Shown piece after piece: positions 1 through 9,825 of a stretch of DNA of 64,000 bases. Under the pieces are notes generated by a model. The model did not search any database, was not told where the DNA came from, and was given only the letters and a program-made list of their open reading frames with translations. Each line of letters begins with the position of its first letter. The stretch's first letter is position 1. The stretch spans positions 1 to 64,000 of the forward strand of contig JAIUPQ010000002.1 in assembly GCA_020161145.1 (NCBI GenBank), given 5' to 3'. This DNA comes from Pseudomonadota bacterium. GTDB lineage: Bacteria > Pseudomonadota > Gammaproteobacteria > Burkholderiales > Burkholderiaceae_C. Position numbers and translations under genes: made by a program.

Positions 1-235
1 GCAGGGGCGCGGCCGGGGACTGGATGCCCAGCAAAGCAGGGTTGGGCGAAGGCGGTGCCGCCAGCGCCGGGCTGACATAGAGCATGCCGCTGAAGACCAG
101 CAGCAACAGCCCGCGCGCGCGGGCCACGCCGCCCTTGCCCCGGCCGCGGGCATGTTCGGCCACGGCCACCCAGGTGCAGCTGGCGGCTCGCCAGACGAGA
201 CGGAAGGCGCGGTTGGCGCTGGCGTGGTGGTGCAT
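1..235 (-). CDS. N-terminal fragment of an ESPR-type autotransporter or hemagglutinin-like adhesin (runs off the left edge)
   Basis: Reading leftward from the ATG at 233-235, the first 30 residues match the extended signal peptide region (ESPR) of large type V secreted proteins: NRAFRLVW, then WVAVAEHARGRGK. A hydrophobic core (LLLLVFSGMLYVSPALAA) and a likely signal peptidase site follow. The ESPR is known to slow Sec export of very long autotransporters and two-partner secretion exoproteins. Only 78 codons are in the window, so the passenger and translocation type cannot be told. It is the only secreted giant-protein signal in the window and its neighbours (nitric oxide genes) suggest no link. 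Confidence 0.7.
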   Translation of the reverse strand, partial: MHHHASANRAFRLVWRAASCTWVAVAEHARGRGKGGVARARGLLLLVFSGMLYVSPALAAPPSPNPALLGIQSPAAPL

Positions 236-440
236 GGCGCCCTGCTTCAGAACCGAAATGGGGAGGAAGCCAGCTTGGGGCTGGTGGGGGGGCGAACCGG
301 GCAGGCGCGCGCCAAGCCCATCCATAGCCATGCGTTGTGCACGTTGTCTCCTCGTATGCTGCCTTGTGTAACAGCGGCATTTCACGGGGAGACTGAAGTC
401 GGTGATCGTGAGAAAAGTAGGGGAGCCTGGAGAAAGCGCC

Positions 441-460
441 GAGCCGTCTGTCTACGGCTT
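441..460 (-). terminator. possible terminator hairpin after the nnrS operon
   Basis: AGCCGT (442-447) and ACGGCT (454-459) form a 6-bp stem with a 6-nt loop, 40 nt past the stop codon at 499. On the minus strand it is followed by a weak T-rich run (CTTTCT). The stem is good but the U-tract is poor, so intrinsic termination is only possible. The rest of the intergenic stretch 236-498 shows nothing else that I recognise. Confidence 0.3.
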
Positions 461-498
461 GCTTGCCTCCGCAGGCGCCGCCCCTGGGGTGCGCCGCC

Positions 499-1530
499 TC
501 AGCGCCCGCGCACGGCGCGCACCATGACCAGCGCGAATGCCACCAACGCCAGCGCCTGGGCGCTGGCCGCTGCCGCCAGCAAGTTGGGCCAGCCGGCCAG
601 CGTGGCGGCGGTGCGCAGCGCCACGCCCAGGCTCATCAGCGCCACCGGCGCCATGGCCCATGGGGTGTAGGCGGGCCGCAGCCGCGCCAGCGCGGTCAGC
701 ATGATGGGTGCGTGGGCAAACACCATGGCCCAGACGAAACCCAGCCACAGCACGTGCCAGGCGGCGGCCCGGCCCGCCAGGCCCAGGGCGGCCGCCACGG
801 CCAGCCAGGCCAGGCCCACCATCAGGCAACGCGCGGTGTGGCGTGGCCAGCCCGGGGCGCGCCAGGCGCGCAGGCCGATGTCGAAGCGCGCCAGCCAGGC
901 GGCCAGCCCCAATGCGGCGGCCCACCACAGCGGCAAGGCCAGGTCTGGGGCCGGCCGGACCAGCGCCACGCTGAGCAGCACGGCCAGCCACAGCAGCACG
1001 AAGGTGCGCCGGCTCCAGGGGGGCAGATTGGCCAGCGCAGTGAGTTCGCGCCGCTCGCCGGCCACGGTGAGCAGGATGAAGGCACTCCAGCCCAGCCGCG
1101 CGGCAGCGTCTTCGCCGGCGGCCCATCCGGTGGTGCCGACCAGCAGCGCCAGCGTGGCCGAGGCCTCGACGGCCAGCGGCAGGCTGACCTTGCGGTGGTG
1201 GGCGGCCCAGGCGTAGAGCAGGGCGAGGCCGGCGGCGCTGGCGGCCCAGGTCAGTCCGGTCAGCGCGGTCTGCGTGGGCAGCAGCACCAGCAGCCAGCCG
1301 GCCAGTGCCGCGCTGACGGGCACCCACAGGCCGCGCTGCAGGGCCACCGCGCGTTCCAGCGCGATCACGCTGCCGAAGAAGCCGGCCATCATCAGCGCGC
1401 CGTGGTGCGGCAGCAGCGCCAGCGCCAACGGGTGGGTGAACACCCCCAGGCGGGCCAGGCCACCGACGAGGCCGGCGATGAGGTTGCTGGCCGCCAACAA
1501 GGCCAGCAGCGCGAGCGCGAGGCGGCTCAC
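499..1530 (-). CDS. multi-pass membrane protein of the nnrS operon
   Basis: The 343-residue protein is almost wholly hydrophobic, with about ten predicted membrane segments. An early HHGALMMAGFFGSVIALERA segment recalls the histidine-containing first helices of NnrS. It starts 13 nt after the DUF59 gene ends, so it is the third gene of nnrS - DUF59 - this gene, divergent from norCBQD. A role in nitric oxide tolerance is inferred from this operon only; no catalytic motif is certain. It could be a shortened NnrS paralogue or an unrelated haem-copper-associated membrane protein. Confidence 0.75.
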   Translation of the reverse strand: MSRLALALLALLAASNLIAGLVGGLARLGVFTHPLALALLPHHGALMMAGFFGSVIALERAVALQRGLWVPVSAALAGWLLVLLPTQTALTGLTWAASAAGLALLYAWAAHHRKVSLPLAVEASATLALLVGTTGWAAGEDAAARLGWSAFILLTVAGERRELTALANLPPWSRRTFVLLWLAVLLSVALVRPAPDLALPLWWAAALGLAAWLARFDIGLRAWRAPGWPRHTARCLMVGLAWLAVAAALGLAGRAAAWHVLWLGFVWAMVFAHAPIMLTALARLRPAYTPWAMAPVALMSLGVALRTAATLAGWPNLLAAAASAQALALVAFALVMVRAVRGR

Positions 1531-1543
1531 CGGAGGCCGCGGT

Positions 1544-1843
1544 TCAAGCCCAGCCCAGCCGCTGGCGCAGTGCGGGGGCCATGCGGTCGGGCGACCAGGG
1601 CGTGTCCCAATCCATCTGCACGCTGACCGTCACGTCGGCCGGGGCGATGGCGGCCAATGCGGCCTGGGCGTCTTCCAGCAGCGCATCGGCCATGGGGCAG
1701 GTGGCGCTGGTGGGGATGAGCGTGACCTGCCACCGCCCGGGGTCGCAGGCGACGGCGGCCACCAGACCCAGGTCGATGATGGATTCGGCCAGCTCGGGGT
1801 CGGGCACGCGGGCCAGCGCGGCGCGGATGGCGGCCTCGCTCAT
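1544..1843 (-). CDS. DUF59/MIP18-type Fe-S cluster assembly factor
   Basis: A 99-residue protein with the DUF59 pattern: an early DPEL segment, IIDLGLV, and a short TSATCPM segment holding the family's single conserved cysteine (Cys49). Relatives (PaaD, SufT, CIA2) help mature Fe-S proteins. The ATG at 1841-1843 overlaps the last bases of nnrS, which indicates translational coupling. In a nitric oxide operon the likely job is repair or assembly of NO-damaged Fe-S centres; this is inference. Much longer upstream reading in this frame is only the opposite-frame shadow of nnrS. Confidence 0.8.
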   Translation of the reverse strand: MSEAAIRAALARVPDPELAESIIDLGLVAAVACDPGRWQVTLIPTSATCPMADALLEDAQAALAAIAPADVTVSVQMDWDTPWSPDRMAPALRQRLGWA

Positions 1844-3015
1844 CCGGGCCTGCCGTCGAGCCGGGGGCGCATCAGGATGGGTGTGTAGTGCACCAGGTAG
1901 AGCGCAAACGCGGCGGCCCACAGCAGGCTGGCCGTGCTGCTGGCGCCCACCAGCAGCGCCGGTGCCAGCAGCGGCACGAGGACGCGCGCCGCAGCGGCCA
2001 GCGCCATGCAGACGTAGGCGGCGGTTTCCCACGGCCCCGCCCGCAACGGGCGGGCGGTGTGGCCCAGTGCGGTGCGCGTCATCATGCCCAGCGTCATGCC
2101 GCCGATGGCGCCGACGGTGAGGGCGTGGGTGGCCAGGCTGGGCAGGATCCAGCCCGCGTCGCCCGCCGCGCGCAGCAGCAGATGCACCACCAGCCACGCA
2201 TAGGCCAGATGCAGCACCCACACCAGCGGCACGCCGCGCGTGCGCAGCGGCTGCCACAGCGCCAGCCGCGCGGCGTGCAGCAGGGCGGCGGCGGTCAACA
2301 GCGCGGCGCGCGGCCAGACCAGCCAGGCCGGCTCACCCAGCACGGCAGCCGCCACGTCCAGCGCCAGCACCGCCCACAGCGCGGCCAGCGCGACCTGCTC
2401 CAGCCGGGGCTCGCGCCGCGCCTGCATGCCCGGCACGCCGTTGTTGGAGAACATGGGGATGACGCGCCCGCCCATGACGGCCATCATCAGCACCACCGCG
2501 TCCAGCGCCACCGTGGGCACCGTGCCGCGCCAGGCCAGTGCCGCCACGCCAATCAACACCAGCAGGCCGACGAAGAAGTCGTTGCGCCGGTTGGCGTTGC
2601 CGCGCAGCGCGCGCCACAGGCCCCAGGCGGCGGCCCAGGCAAAGGCGGCGTTGAGCAGGGCGGCTGCCAGTGGCCAGGGGGTGAGGCCGGCCACGCGCGC
2701 GGCCACCCACAGCGCGGCCAGCGCCGCCAGCGCGCCGCCGCTGGGCGTGGGCTGGCCCGACCAGTTGCGCCCGGCGGTAAAGAGAAACCCCACCACCACG
2801 GCCAGGGTATAGCCGAACACCATCTCGCGCGCATGCCAGCCGCTGGTCAGCCCCGGCAGGGCGATCCAGCCGGCAAACTGCGCCGCCCACAGCGGCACGG
2901 CCAGCAGCGCCCACAGCGCCGCCAGCAGGTAAAACGGGCGAAAGCCCAAGGCCCACAGCGCCAGGCCCTTGGGCGGGGTGCGCGGCGCGGGTTCCAGAAG
3001 TTCGATGAAAGCCAT
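1840..3015 (-). CDS. nnrS: NnrS family haem/copper membrane protein
   Basis: A 391-residue, roughly twelve-helix protein. It carries the NnrS hallmarks near the N-terminus: WHAREMVFGY, then VGFLFTAGRNWSGQPTPSG. NnrS proteins relieve nitrosative stress in denitrifiers and pathogens. The ATG at 3013-3015 (MAFIELLEPAPR) is chosen because a start further upstream (3108) would run through the regulator palindrome at 3052-3065. A TAGAGT element at 3023-3028 fits a -10 box. If so, the mRNA would have almost no leader. It is first in an operon with the DUF59 and membrane proteins and divergent from norC. Confidence 0.9.
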   Translation of the reverse strand: MAFIELLEPAPRTPPKGLALWALGFRPFYLLAALWALLAVPLWAAQFAGWIALPGLTSGWHAREMVFGYTLAVVVGFLFTAGRNWSGQPTPSGGALAALAALWVAARVAGLTPWPLAAALLNAAFAWAAAWGLWRALRGNANRRNDFFVGLLVLIGVAALAWRGTVPTVALDAVVLMMAVMGGRVIPMFSNNGVPGMQARREPRLEQVALAALWAVLALDVAAAVLGEPAWLVWPRAALLTAAALLHAARLALWQPLRTRGVPLVWVLHLAYAWLVVHLLLRAAGDAGWILPSLATHALTVGAIGGMTLGMMTRTALGHTARPLRAGPWETAAYVCMALAAAARVLVPLLAPALLVGASSTASLLWAAAFALYLVHYTPILMRPRLDGRPG

Positions 3016-3051
3016 GGCCGCCACTCTAGCCGCAGGTGGCCTGACCCTTTC

Positions 3052-3065
3052 TTGAACGGGTTCAA
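3052..3065. promoter_or_regulatory. Dnr/FNR-type operator between nnrS and norC
   Basis: TTGAACGGGTTCAA is a perfect TTGA-N6-TCAA dyad in the divergent intergenic region. Its centre (3058.5) lies 41.5 bp from a plausible norC transcription start near 3100, with TAGGCT at 3088-3093 as -10. It lies the same distance from a plausible nnrS start near 3017. That is the class II activator position on both sides. The Crp/Fnr protein at 7672 has the ExxSR helix expected to read TTGA. Confidence 0.75.
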
Positions 3066-3131
3066 GGTTTGCCAAGCCGGGCCCGGATAGGCTGCCGGGT
3101 GTTTCCAATCAACAAGCCGGAGGGGCCAGTC

Positions 3132-4998
<1,867 letters not shown>

Positions 4999-4999
<1 letters not shown>

Positions 5000-5796
5000 T
5001 GAACGCCAGCGACAGGCCGCTGCCCTATTACGCCCCGCAGGGCGATGAGGTGGCGGTCTTCGAGCAGGCTCATGCGCAGCGGCTGCCGCTGCTGCTCAAA
5101 GGCCCCACGGGCTGCGGCAAGACGCGCTTCGTCGAGCACATGGCGGCCCGGCTGGGGCGCCCGCTGATCACCGTGGCCTGCCACGACGACCTCTCGGCCG
5201 CCGACCTGGTGGGCCGCCATCTGATCGACGACCACGGCACGCGCTGGCAGGACGGCCCGCTGGCGCGGGCGGTGCGCAGCGGCGCCATCTGCTACCTGGA
5301 CGAGGTGGTGGAGGCGCGCAAAGACACCACGGTGGTGCTGCACCCGCTGGCGGACGATCGCCGCATCCTGCCCATCGAGCGCACCGGCGAGCAGTTGGTG
5401 GCGCCGCCCGCGTTCATGCTGGTCATCTCCTACAACCCCGGCTACCAGAACGCGCTCAAGGGGCTCAAGCCCAGCACGCGCCAGCGCTTCGTGGCCCTGG
5501 CCATGGACTACCCGGCGCCGGAGATCGAGGCCGCCATCGTGCAGACCGAGACGGGCCTGCCCGCAGCGGCCGCGCAGCAGCTGGTGCGCCTGGCGCGCGC
5601 GCTGCGGCGGCTGACCGATCACGACCTGGAAGAGACCGCCAGCACCCGGCTGCTGGTGATGGCCGGGCGGCTGATGGCCGGCGGCCTGCCGTTCGACGTG
5701 GCCTGCCGCAGCGCGCTGATCGAGCCGCTGACCGACGAGCCCGCCACCGCCGCCGCGCTGGCCGAGGTGGTGGCCGCCGTGGCCGACATCGGCTGA
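4999..5796 (+). CDS. norQ: NorQ/NirQ AAA+ (MoxR-type) activation ATPase
   Basis: 265 residues. Walker A is GPTGCGKT (Gly35-Thr42) and Walker B is ICYLDE (Asp101-Glu102). Family members work with the VWA protein NorD to insert or activate the non-haem iron of NorB. The ATG shares its A with the norB stop codon (TGATG), so translation is probably coupled; a GTG three bases earlier is the alternative start. It lies between norB and norD as in most cNOR operons. Confidence 0.95.
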
Positions 5797-5806
5797 TGGC
5801 GGGCTG

Positions 5807-7615
5807 ATGGAAGAGTGGGTCGGCGCACGCTGGCACCGGCTCGTCACGCGGCTGGCCGATGCCCAGCATCCCGAGGCTGCCGTGGCGCTGGCCGAGGTGC
5901 AACCGATGCTGGGCGTGCTGTTCCGTGCTGGCGGCGGCGCGCCTGCGGTGCGCATCGCCAGCGCCGCCGAACAGGCTGTCGGTGGCCGTCGCACCTGGCT
6001 GCAGCGCGTGGCCGGCACCGGCCTGCGCGCGGCGCGGGCGCAGGTGGGCACCGAGGTGCTGGCCCTGCCCGAGCGCGTGGCCGTGTTTGCCGAGCCGGCC
6101 CTCAACCGCGCGCTCTACCTGTGGCTGGCCGCGCTGGCCGCCCACTGGCCAGAAGATGAGGTCGACTGGCTGCGCGCCAACTGCCGCGCCACCCAGGCCA
6201 CGCTGGCGGCGTGGCCGGGTCTGCGTGCCCGCCATGCGGCGCTGGTGGCCACCACGTTGACCCAGCGCGGCCCGCCGCAGACCGCCGCTGAAGCGGCCGT
6301 CCAGGCCGCGCTGCGCGGCGAGCCCACCAGCCAACCCGTGCGCCCGGCCGAGGTGGCGCCCGTCTGGCTGTGGCTGGAGACCGCGCCCGCCACGGCCGCA
6401 CTGGCGCGTGACGGTGGCGACGACGAGGCCGGCGAGGGCCAGCGGCCCAGCCAGGACGGCGGCCAGCGCCGCCGCGCCGCCCAGGCCGTGCAAGACCAGC
6501 GGCAGGGCTCACCGCTGGTGATGATGTTCCGCGCCGAGTCGCTGCTGTCGTGGGGCGAGTTCATCAAGCTCGACCGCGCCAGCGATGACGAGGACGATGG
6601 CAACGCCGTCGCGGCGGCTGACGACATGGACCAGTTGGCCATCACCCAGGGCGGCCAGACGCTGGCGGCGCGCGTCAAGTTCGACCTTGATCTGCCTTCG
6701 GCCGCGCACGACGACGCACCGCTGGGCGAGGGCCAGCGTCTGCCCGAGTGGGACTGGCGCCGCCGCGTGCTGCTGCCCGACCACTGCGCGGTGCAGGTGC
6801 GCGTGGCGCGCGAGGCGCCGCCCTTCGTGCCCACGCCTGCGCTGGCGCGCACCGCGCAGCGCATCCACCGCCGCATGGCCGTGCTGCGGCCCGCGCCGGC
6901 GCTGCTGCGCCGGCAGGAGGACGGCGACGCCATCGACCTCGACGCCTGGGTGGACTGGTTTGCCGAGGGCCGCCACGGCCCGCGCAGCGACAGCCCGCCC
7001 GTCTACCTGCGTCGCGCCCGCAGTCAGCGCAGCCTGGCCACGCTGCTGCTGGCCGACCTCTCGCTGTCCACCGACGCCCACGTCAGCGACAGCGAGCGCG
7101 TCATCGACGTGATCCGTGACGCGCTCTACGTCTTTGGCGAGGCGCTGGCCGCCAGTGGCGACGCGTTCGAGATGCTGGGCTTTTCGTCGGTGCGGCGCCA
7201 GCACGTGCGCATCAACCACCTGAAGGGTTTTGGCGAGCGTTGGGACGCGACGGCCCAGGCCCGTGTGGGTGCCATCAAACCGGGCTACTACACCCGCATG
7301 GGCGCCGCCATCCGCCACGCCACGGCGCGGCTGGCCCAGCGGCCCGAACGCCAGCGGCTGCTGCTCATCCTCACCGACGGCAAGCCCAGCGACCTGGACC
7401 ACTACGAAGGCCGCTGGGGGCTGGAAGACACCCGCCACGCCCTGGCTGAGGCGCGGCGCGAAGGGTTGACGCCGTTTGCCGTCAGCATTGACGCCCATTC
7501 CAGCGCCGACCTGCCGCGCCTCTTCGGTGTGCGCGGCCATGCGTTTGTGCGGCGGCCCCATGAACTGGTGCAGCGGCTGGCCTTGATTCATGCCGACCTG
7601 ACGCGAAGCCCCTGA
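5807..7615 (+). CDS. norD: NorD, VWA-domain partner of NorQ
   Basis: 602 residues. The N-terminal half is a helical family-specific region. An acidic linker follows (residues about 200-285, with DDEDDG). The C-terminal von Willebrand A domain has an intact MIDAS, DLSLST (Asp417, Ser419, Ser421), and a later LTDGKPSD. NorD is required for active nitric oxide reductase in Paracoccus and Pseudomonas. It starts 10 nt after norQ and ends the norCBQD operon. Confidence 0.95.
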   Translation: MEEWVGARWHRLVTRLADAQHPEAAVALAEVQPMLGVLFRAGGGAPAVRIASAAEQAVGGRRTWLQRVAGTGLRAARAQVGTEVLALPERVAVFAEPALNRALYLWLAALAAHWPEDEVDWLRANCRATQATLAAWPGLRARHAALVATTLTQRGPPQTAAEAAVQAALRGEPTSQPVRPAEVAPVWLWLETAPATAALARDGGDDEAGEGQRPSQDGGQRRRAAQAVQDQRQGSPLVMMFRAESLLSWGEFIKLDRASDDEDDGNAVAAADDMDQLAITQGGQTLAARVKFDLDLPSAAHDDAPLGEGQRLPEWDWRRRVLLPDHCAVQVRVAREAPPFVPTPALARTAQRIHRRMAVLRPAPALLRRQEDGDAIDLDAWVDWFAEGRHGPRSDSPPVYLRRARSQRSLATLLLADLSLSTDAHVSDSERVIDVIRDALYVFGEALAASGDAFEMLGFSSVRRQHVRINHLKGFGERWDATAQARVGAIKPGYYTRMGAAIRHATARLAQRPERQRLLLILTDGKPSDLDHYEGRWGLEDTRHALAEARREGLTPFAVSIDAHSSADLPRLFGVRGHAFVRRPHELVQRLALIHADLTRSP

Positions 7616-7671
7616 GACGAGAGGTGGGTTTGCTCGGGTTTACCCCGTAGCGCAGCCGAGGCTGAGACAAT

Positions 7672-8385
7672 ATGGACATGGATATTCGCTCGTTCGACAT
7701 CCCCCGTTACCTGAGCACGCTGCCCCTGTTTCAGGACACGGTGCCGGCTGCGCTGGAGCGGGTGGCGAGCGGCTGCCAATTGCGCCGGCTGTCGCGCGGT
7801 GAAGACGTGTTCTGCATGGGTCAGCCCTGCGACGAAATGCACGTCACCGTCACCGGTCTGGTCAAGCTCTTTGGCCTCTCACCGGCGGGGCACGAAAAAG
7901 TCATCGAGCTGTGCGGCCCCGGCCAGAGCTTTGCCGAGGCGCTGATGTTCATGGGCCGGCCCTACATCATCAACGCCCAGACGCTGGCCGACAGCCTGGT
8001 GCTCAGTGTGGGCAAAGGGGCGGTGGTGTCCGAGATCGAGCGCGACGCGCGCTTTGCCATGCACATGCTCTCGGGCATCTCGCGCCGGCTGCACGGCCTG
8101 GTGCAGGACGTGCAGGCTTACGCGCTCAACAGCGGCATGCAGCGCGTCATCGGCTACCTGTTGCAAGGGGCGGCCGGCGACGAGAGCGACGAGGTCGTCG
8201 TCGCCACCGGCCCGCTGCTGGTGGCCCTGCCGGCCAGCAAGGCCACCATTGCCTCACGCCTGTCCATCACGCCCGAGTACTTCTCGCGCGTGCTGCACGA
8301 GCTGGAGGCCAACGGTTTGATCGAGATCGACAAGCGCGACATCCGCATCCCCGACCCCGAGCGGCTGGCGCGGCATCAGCCCTGA
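7672..8385 (+). CDS. dnr: Crp/Fnr family regulator, Dnr-like
   Basis: 237 residues. An N-terminal cyclic-nucleotide-binding fold (about 20-140) is followed by a dimer helix and a C-terminal winged helix. The recognition helix holds TPEYFSRVL, i.e. the ExxSR motif that reads TTGA half-sites in FNR and Dnr. The N-terminal cysteine cluster of FNR is missing, so it is probably an NO/haem sensor of the Dnr/NnrR group and not an O2-sensing Fe-S protein. It is separate from norD by 56 nt with no clear operator of its own. Expected target: the dyad at 3052-3065. ATGs at 7672 and 7678 are both possible starts. Confidence 0.9.
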   Translation: MDMDIRSFDIPRYLSTLPLFQDTVPAALERVASGCQLRRLSRGEDVFCMGQPCDEMHVTVTGLVKLFGLSPAGHEKVIELCGPGQSFAEALMFMGRPYIINAQTLADSLVLSVGKGAVVSEIERDARFAMHMLSGISRRLHGLVQDVQAYALNSGMQRVIGYLLQGAAGDESDEVVVATGPLLVALPASKATIASRLSITPEYFSRVLHELEANGLIEIDKRDIRIPDPERLARHQP

Positions 8386-8534
8386 CGCTTGCTGGCCTCG
8401 CGCGCCTCGTCTTCGTGCATGTGGCGCAGAAAGTAGCGCACGAAGAACACCCCCATGCCGAGCATGAAGGCAATGCCGCCCAGGCTCATCAACGCCACGT
8501 CGGTCATCAGCAGGGCACTCATGGTGCTGTCCAT
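8376..8534 (-). CDS. small single-pass membrane protein, DUF3149-like
   Basis: A 52-residue frame from the ATG at 8532-8534. The sequence has a short N-terminus and one membrane helix (LMSLGGIAFMLGMGVFFVRY). A charged tail RHMHEDEAREASK follows. The LGMxVFFxRxFLxxMHED pattern is typical of the small DUF3149 proteins of Betaproteobacteria, of unknown function. It is convergent with dnr and overlaps its last 10 bases. The hydrophobicity plus the conserved tail make it real in spite of its size. Confidence 0.75.
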   Translation of the reverse strand: MDSTMSALLMTDVALMSLGGIAFMLGMGVFFVRYFLRHMHEDEAREASKRQG

Positions 8535-8622
8535 GGGGTGGGCTCCATCGATGTGGTTGCGATGGTTTCATTGGACGCCTGACCTGCGCAGGGGGTGTTG
8601 ACGTGGCGCAAGGCCAGCGGCA

Positions 8623-8853
8623 TCACTGGGGCGTGTGGTGTCTGCCCTCGTCTGCCAGTGCCGCATCGATCAATGCCCGCAGCGCCCTGAGCGCCTCGGG
8701 GTCCAGTACGGCCGAGACGCGCACATGCTCTTCAAGGCGGCGTGCGCCGGGCGTGCAGGTGGTCAGCAGCAGGTGGGCCTGGCTGTCCGCCACGGGTGTG
8801 AGGCTGGCGCGCAGCGTGTGGGCGCTGCCCTGGTGCAAGGTGATGTGAGCCAT
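8623..8853 (-). CDS. hypothetical 76-residue protein
   Basis: Starts at the ATG 8851-8853 (MAHITLHQGS). It has no signal peptide or membrane segment. The C-terminal half is helical and acidic/alanine-rich, ending GRHHTPQ. I do not recognise the family. A G-rich tract lies about 15 nt before the start, and an inverted repeat (CAGACG 8874-8879 with CGTCTG 8887-8892) is just upstream. It is 157 nt past the envelope operon on the same strand and may be co-transcribed with it. A longer reading to 9078 is less likely because it has no candidate ribosome site. Confidence 0.5.
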   Translation of the reverse strand: MAHITLHQGSAHTLRASLTPVADSQAHLLLTTCTPGARRLEEHVRVSAVLDPEALRALRALIDAALADEGRHHTPQ

Positions 8854-9010
8854 GGGCTTGTCTTCATTCCCCCCAGACGCTGAGAACGTCTGCTGTGTGG
8901 GGTGGGAAGCACAGCCAGGACGCTTTAGCCATGCATTTGTTGCGCGCCCAGGCAAGTAGTCGGATAAATCCGGCGCGGCTGGCAGAGTCGCCAGCAAGAC
9001 CCACACTATA

Positions 9011-9424
9011 TCAGCCGCCGCCCGAAGCGCTGCGCCCGGTACTGCCAAAGCCGCCGCGCCCCTGGACGGTGCCGGCATAGCGGCCCGGTTGGGCGGCGAT
9101 CTGGTTGGGCGTCAGCGTCTGCTGGGTGATGCCGGCCGCGTGCAGCGGTGTGCCGCTTTGTTGGGTGACGCGGCCGTCGTAGTGGTAGACGCTGCCGCTG
9201 CGGGTGTAGTAGGGGCCCCACCAGCGGGTGACGACGTGGCCGCCGCCGTCGCGCTCGGTCAACGCCTCGCATTCGGCGTCGCTGCGCCAGTCCTGCAGGC
9301 AGGCCTCGCGGCTGGCGTAGTGGGCGCGCGCGACGTCTTGCGGCTGGTCTTGCGGGTTGGGGCCGCAGCCCGTCAGCGGCGCGGCGATCAGCACCAGCGC
9401 CAGCCGGCCTTGTTTGCTGTCCAT
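9011..9424 (-). CDS. YgiB/DUF1190-like lipoprotein
   Basis: 137 residues. The N-terminus MDSKQGRLALVLIAAPLTGC is a lipoprotein signal with the acylated cysteine at position 20. The mature part has paired cysteines in a CLQDW...ECEALTE block, as in YgiB, then a Gly/Ser/Gln-rich tail ending GFGSTGRSASGGG. YgiB-type proteins accompany YgiC-type ATP-grasp enzymes; their function is unknown. Last gene of the four-gene operon that starts at 12267, only 2 nt after the DUF350 gene. Confidence 0.75.
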   Translation of the reverse strand: MDSKQGRLALVLIAAPLTGCGPNPQDQPQDVARAHYASREACLQDWRSDAECEALTERDGGGHVVTRWWGPYYTRSGSVYHYDGRVTQQSGTPLHAAGITQQTLTPNQIAAQPGRYAGTVQGRGGFGSTGRSASGGG

Positions 9425-9426
9425 GG

Positions 9427-9825
9427 TCAGTAGGTCAGGCAGGCGGCGTTGATCAGGCCCAGGCCCGCGGCCAGCGCCCCCAGCACCTGGCCGGCGGCGG
9501 CGTTGTCGGCCTCGATCTGGGTCCGCAAGTCCTTGAAGACCAGGCGCTGCAGCAGCCACCACAGCAGCAGCTGTGCGGCCAGCGCCAGCAGGGCCCAGCC
9601 CATCAGGTCCAGCAGCGAGACGGCGTTGGCGGCCAGGCTGGCCAGCGGCAGCGCCAGCCCCAGCGCAGCGCCCGAGAGGCTGTGCGCGGCGGCGCGGTTG
9701 CCGCCGCGCACCAGGGCCAGTTCGTGATAGGGCGTGATGCGCACGTAGATGGCCAGGCTGGCCGCCCAGGCCAGCAAGGTGATGGCGAAGTAGAGGGCGA
9801 AGTTCAGGGGCAGGGGAGTGTTCAT
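9427..9825 (-). CDS. DUF350 (YjfL-type) inner-membrane protein
   Basis: 132 residues with four predicted membrane helices. The pattern (LNFALYFAITLLAW, then charged RITPYHELALVRGGN, then two more hydrophobic pairs) fits DUF350, which is found beside YgiC/YjfC ATP-grasp ligases in many Proteobacteria. The start codon overlaps the ygiC stop by one base (ATGA). Function is unknown; a channel-like or membrane-anchoring role for the ligase product is only a guess. Confidence 0.85.
   Translation of the reverse strand: MNTPLPLNFALYFAITLLAWAASLAIYVRITPYHELALVRGGNRAAAHSLSGAALGLALPLASLAANAVSLLDLMGWALLALAAQLLLWWLLQRLVFKDLRTQIEADNAAAGQVLGALAAGLGLINAACLTY

Noticed and set aside
463-1626. Plus-strand frame opposite the membrane gene at 499-1530
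   Set aside because: Gln/Gly/Arg-rich shadow; the minus frame is a coherent membrane protein in an operon.
8874-8892. CAGACG/CGTCTG hairpin as intrinsic terminator of the envelope operon
   Set aside because: No T-run follows on the minus strand; it lies in the leader of the small gene instead.
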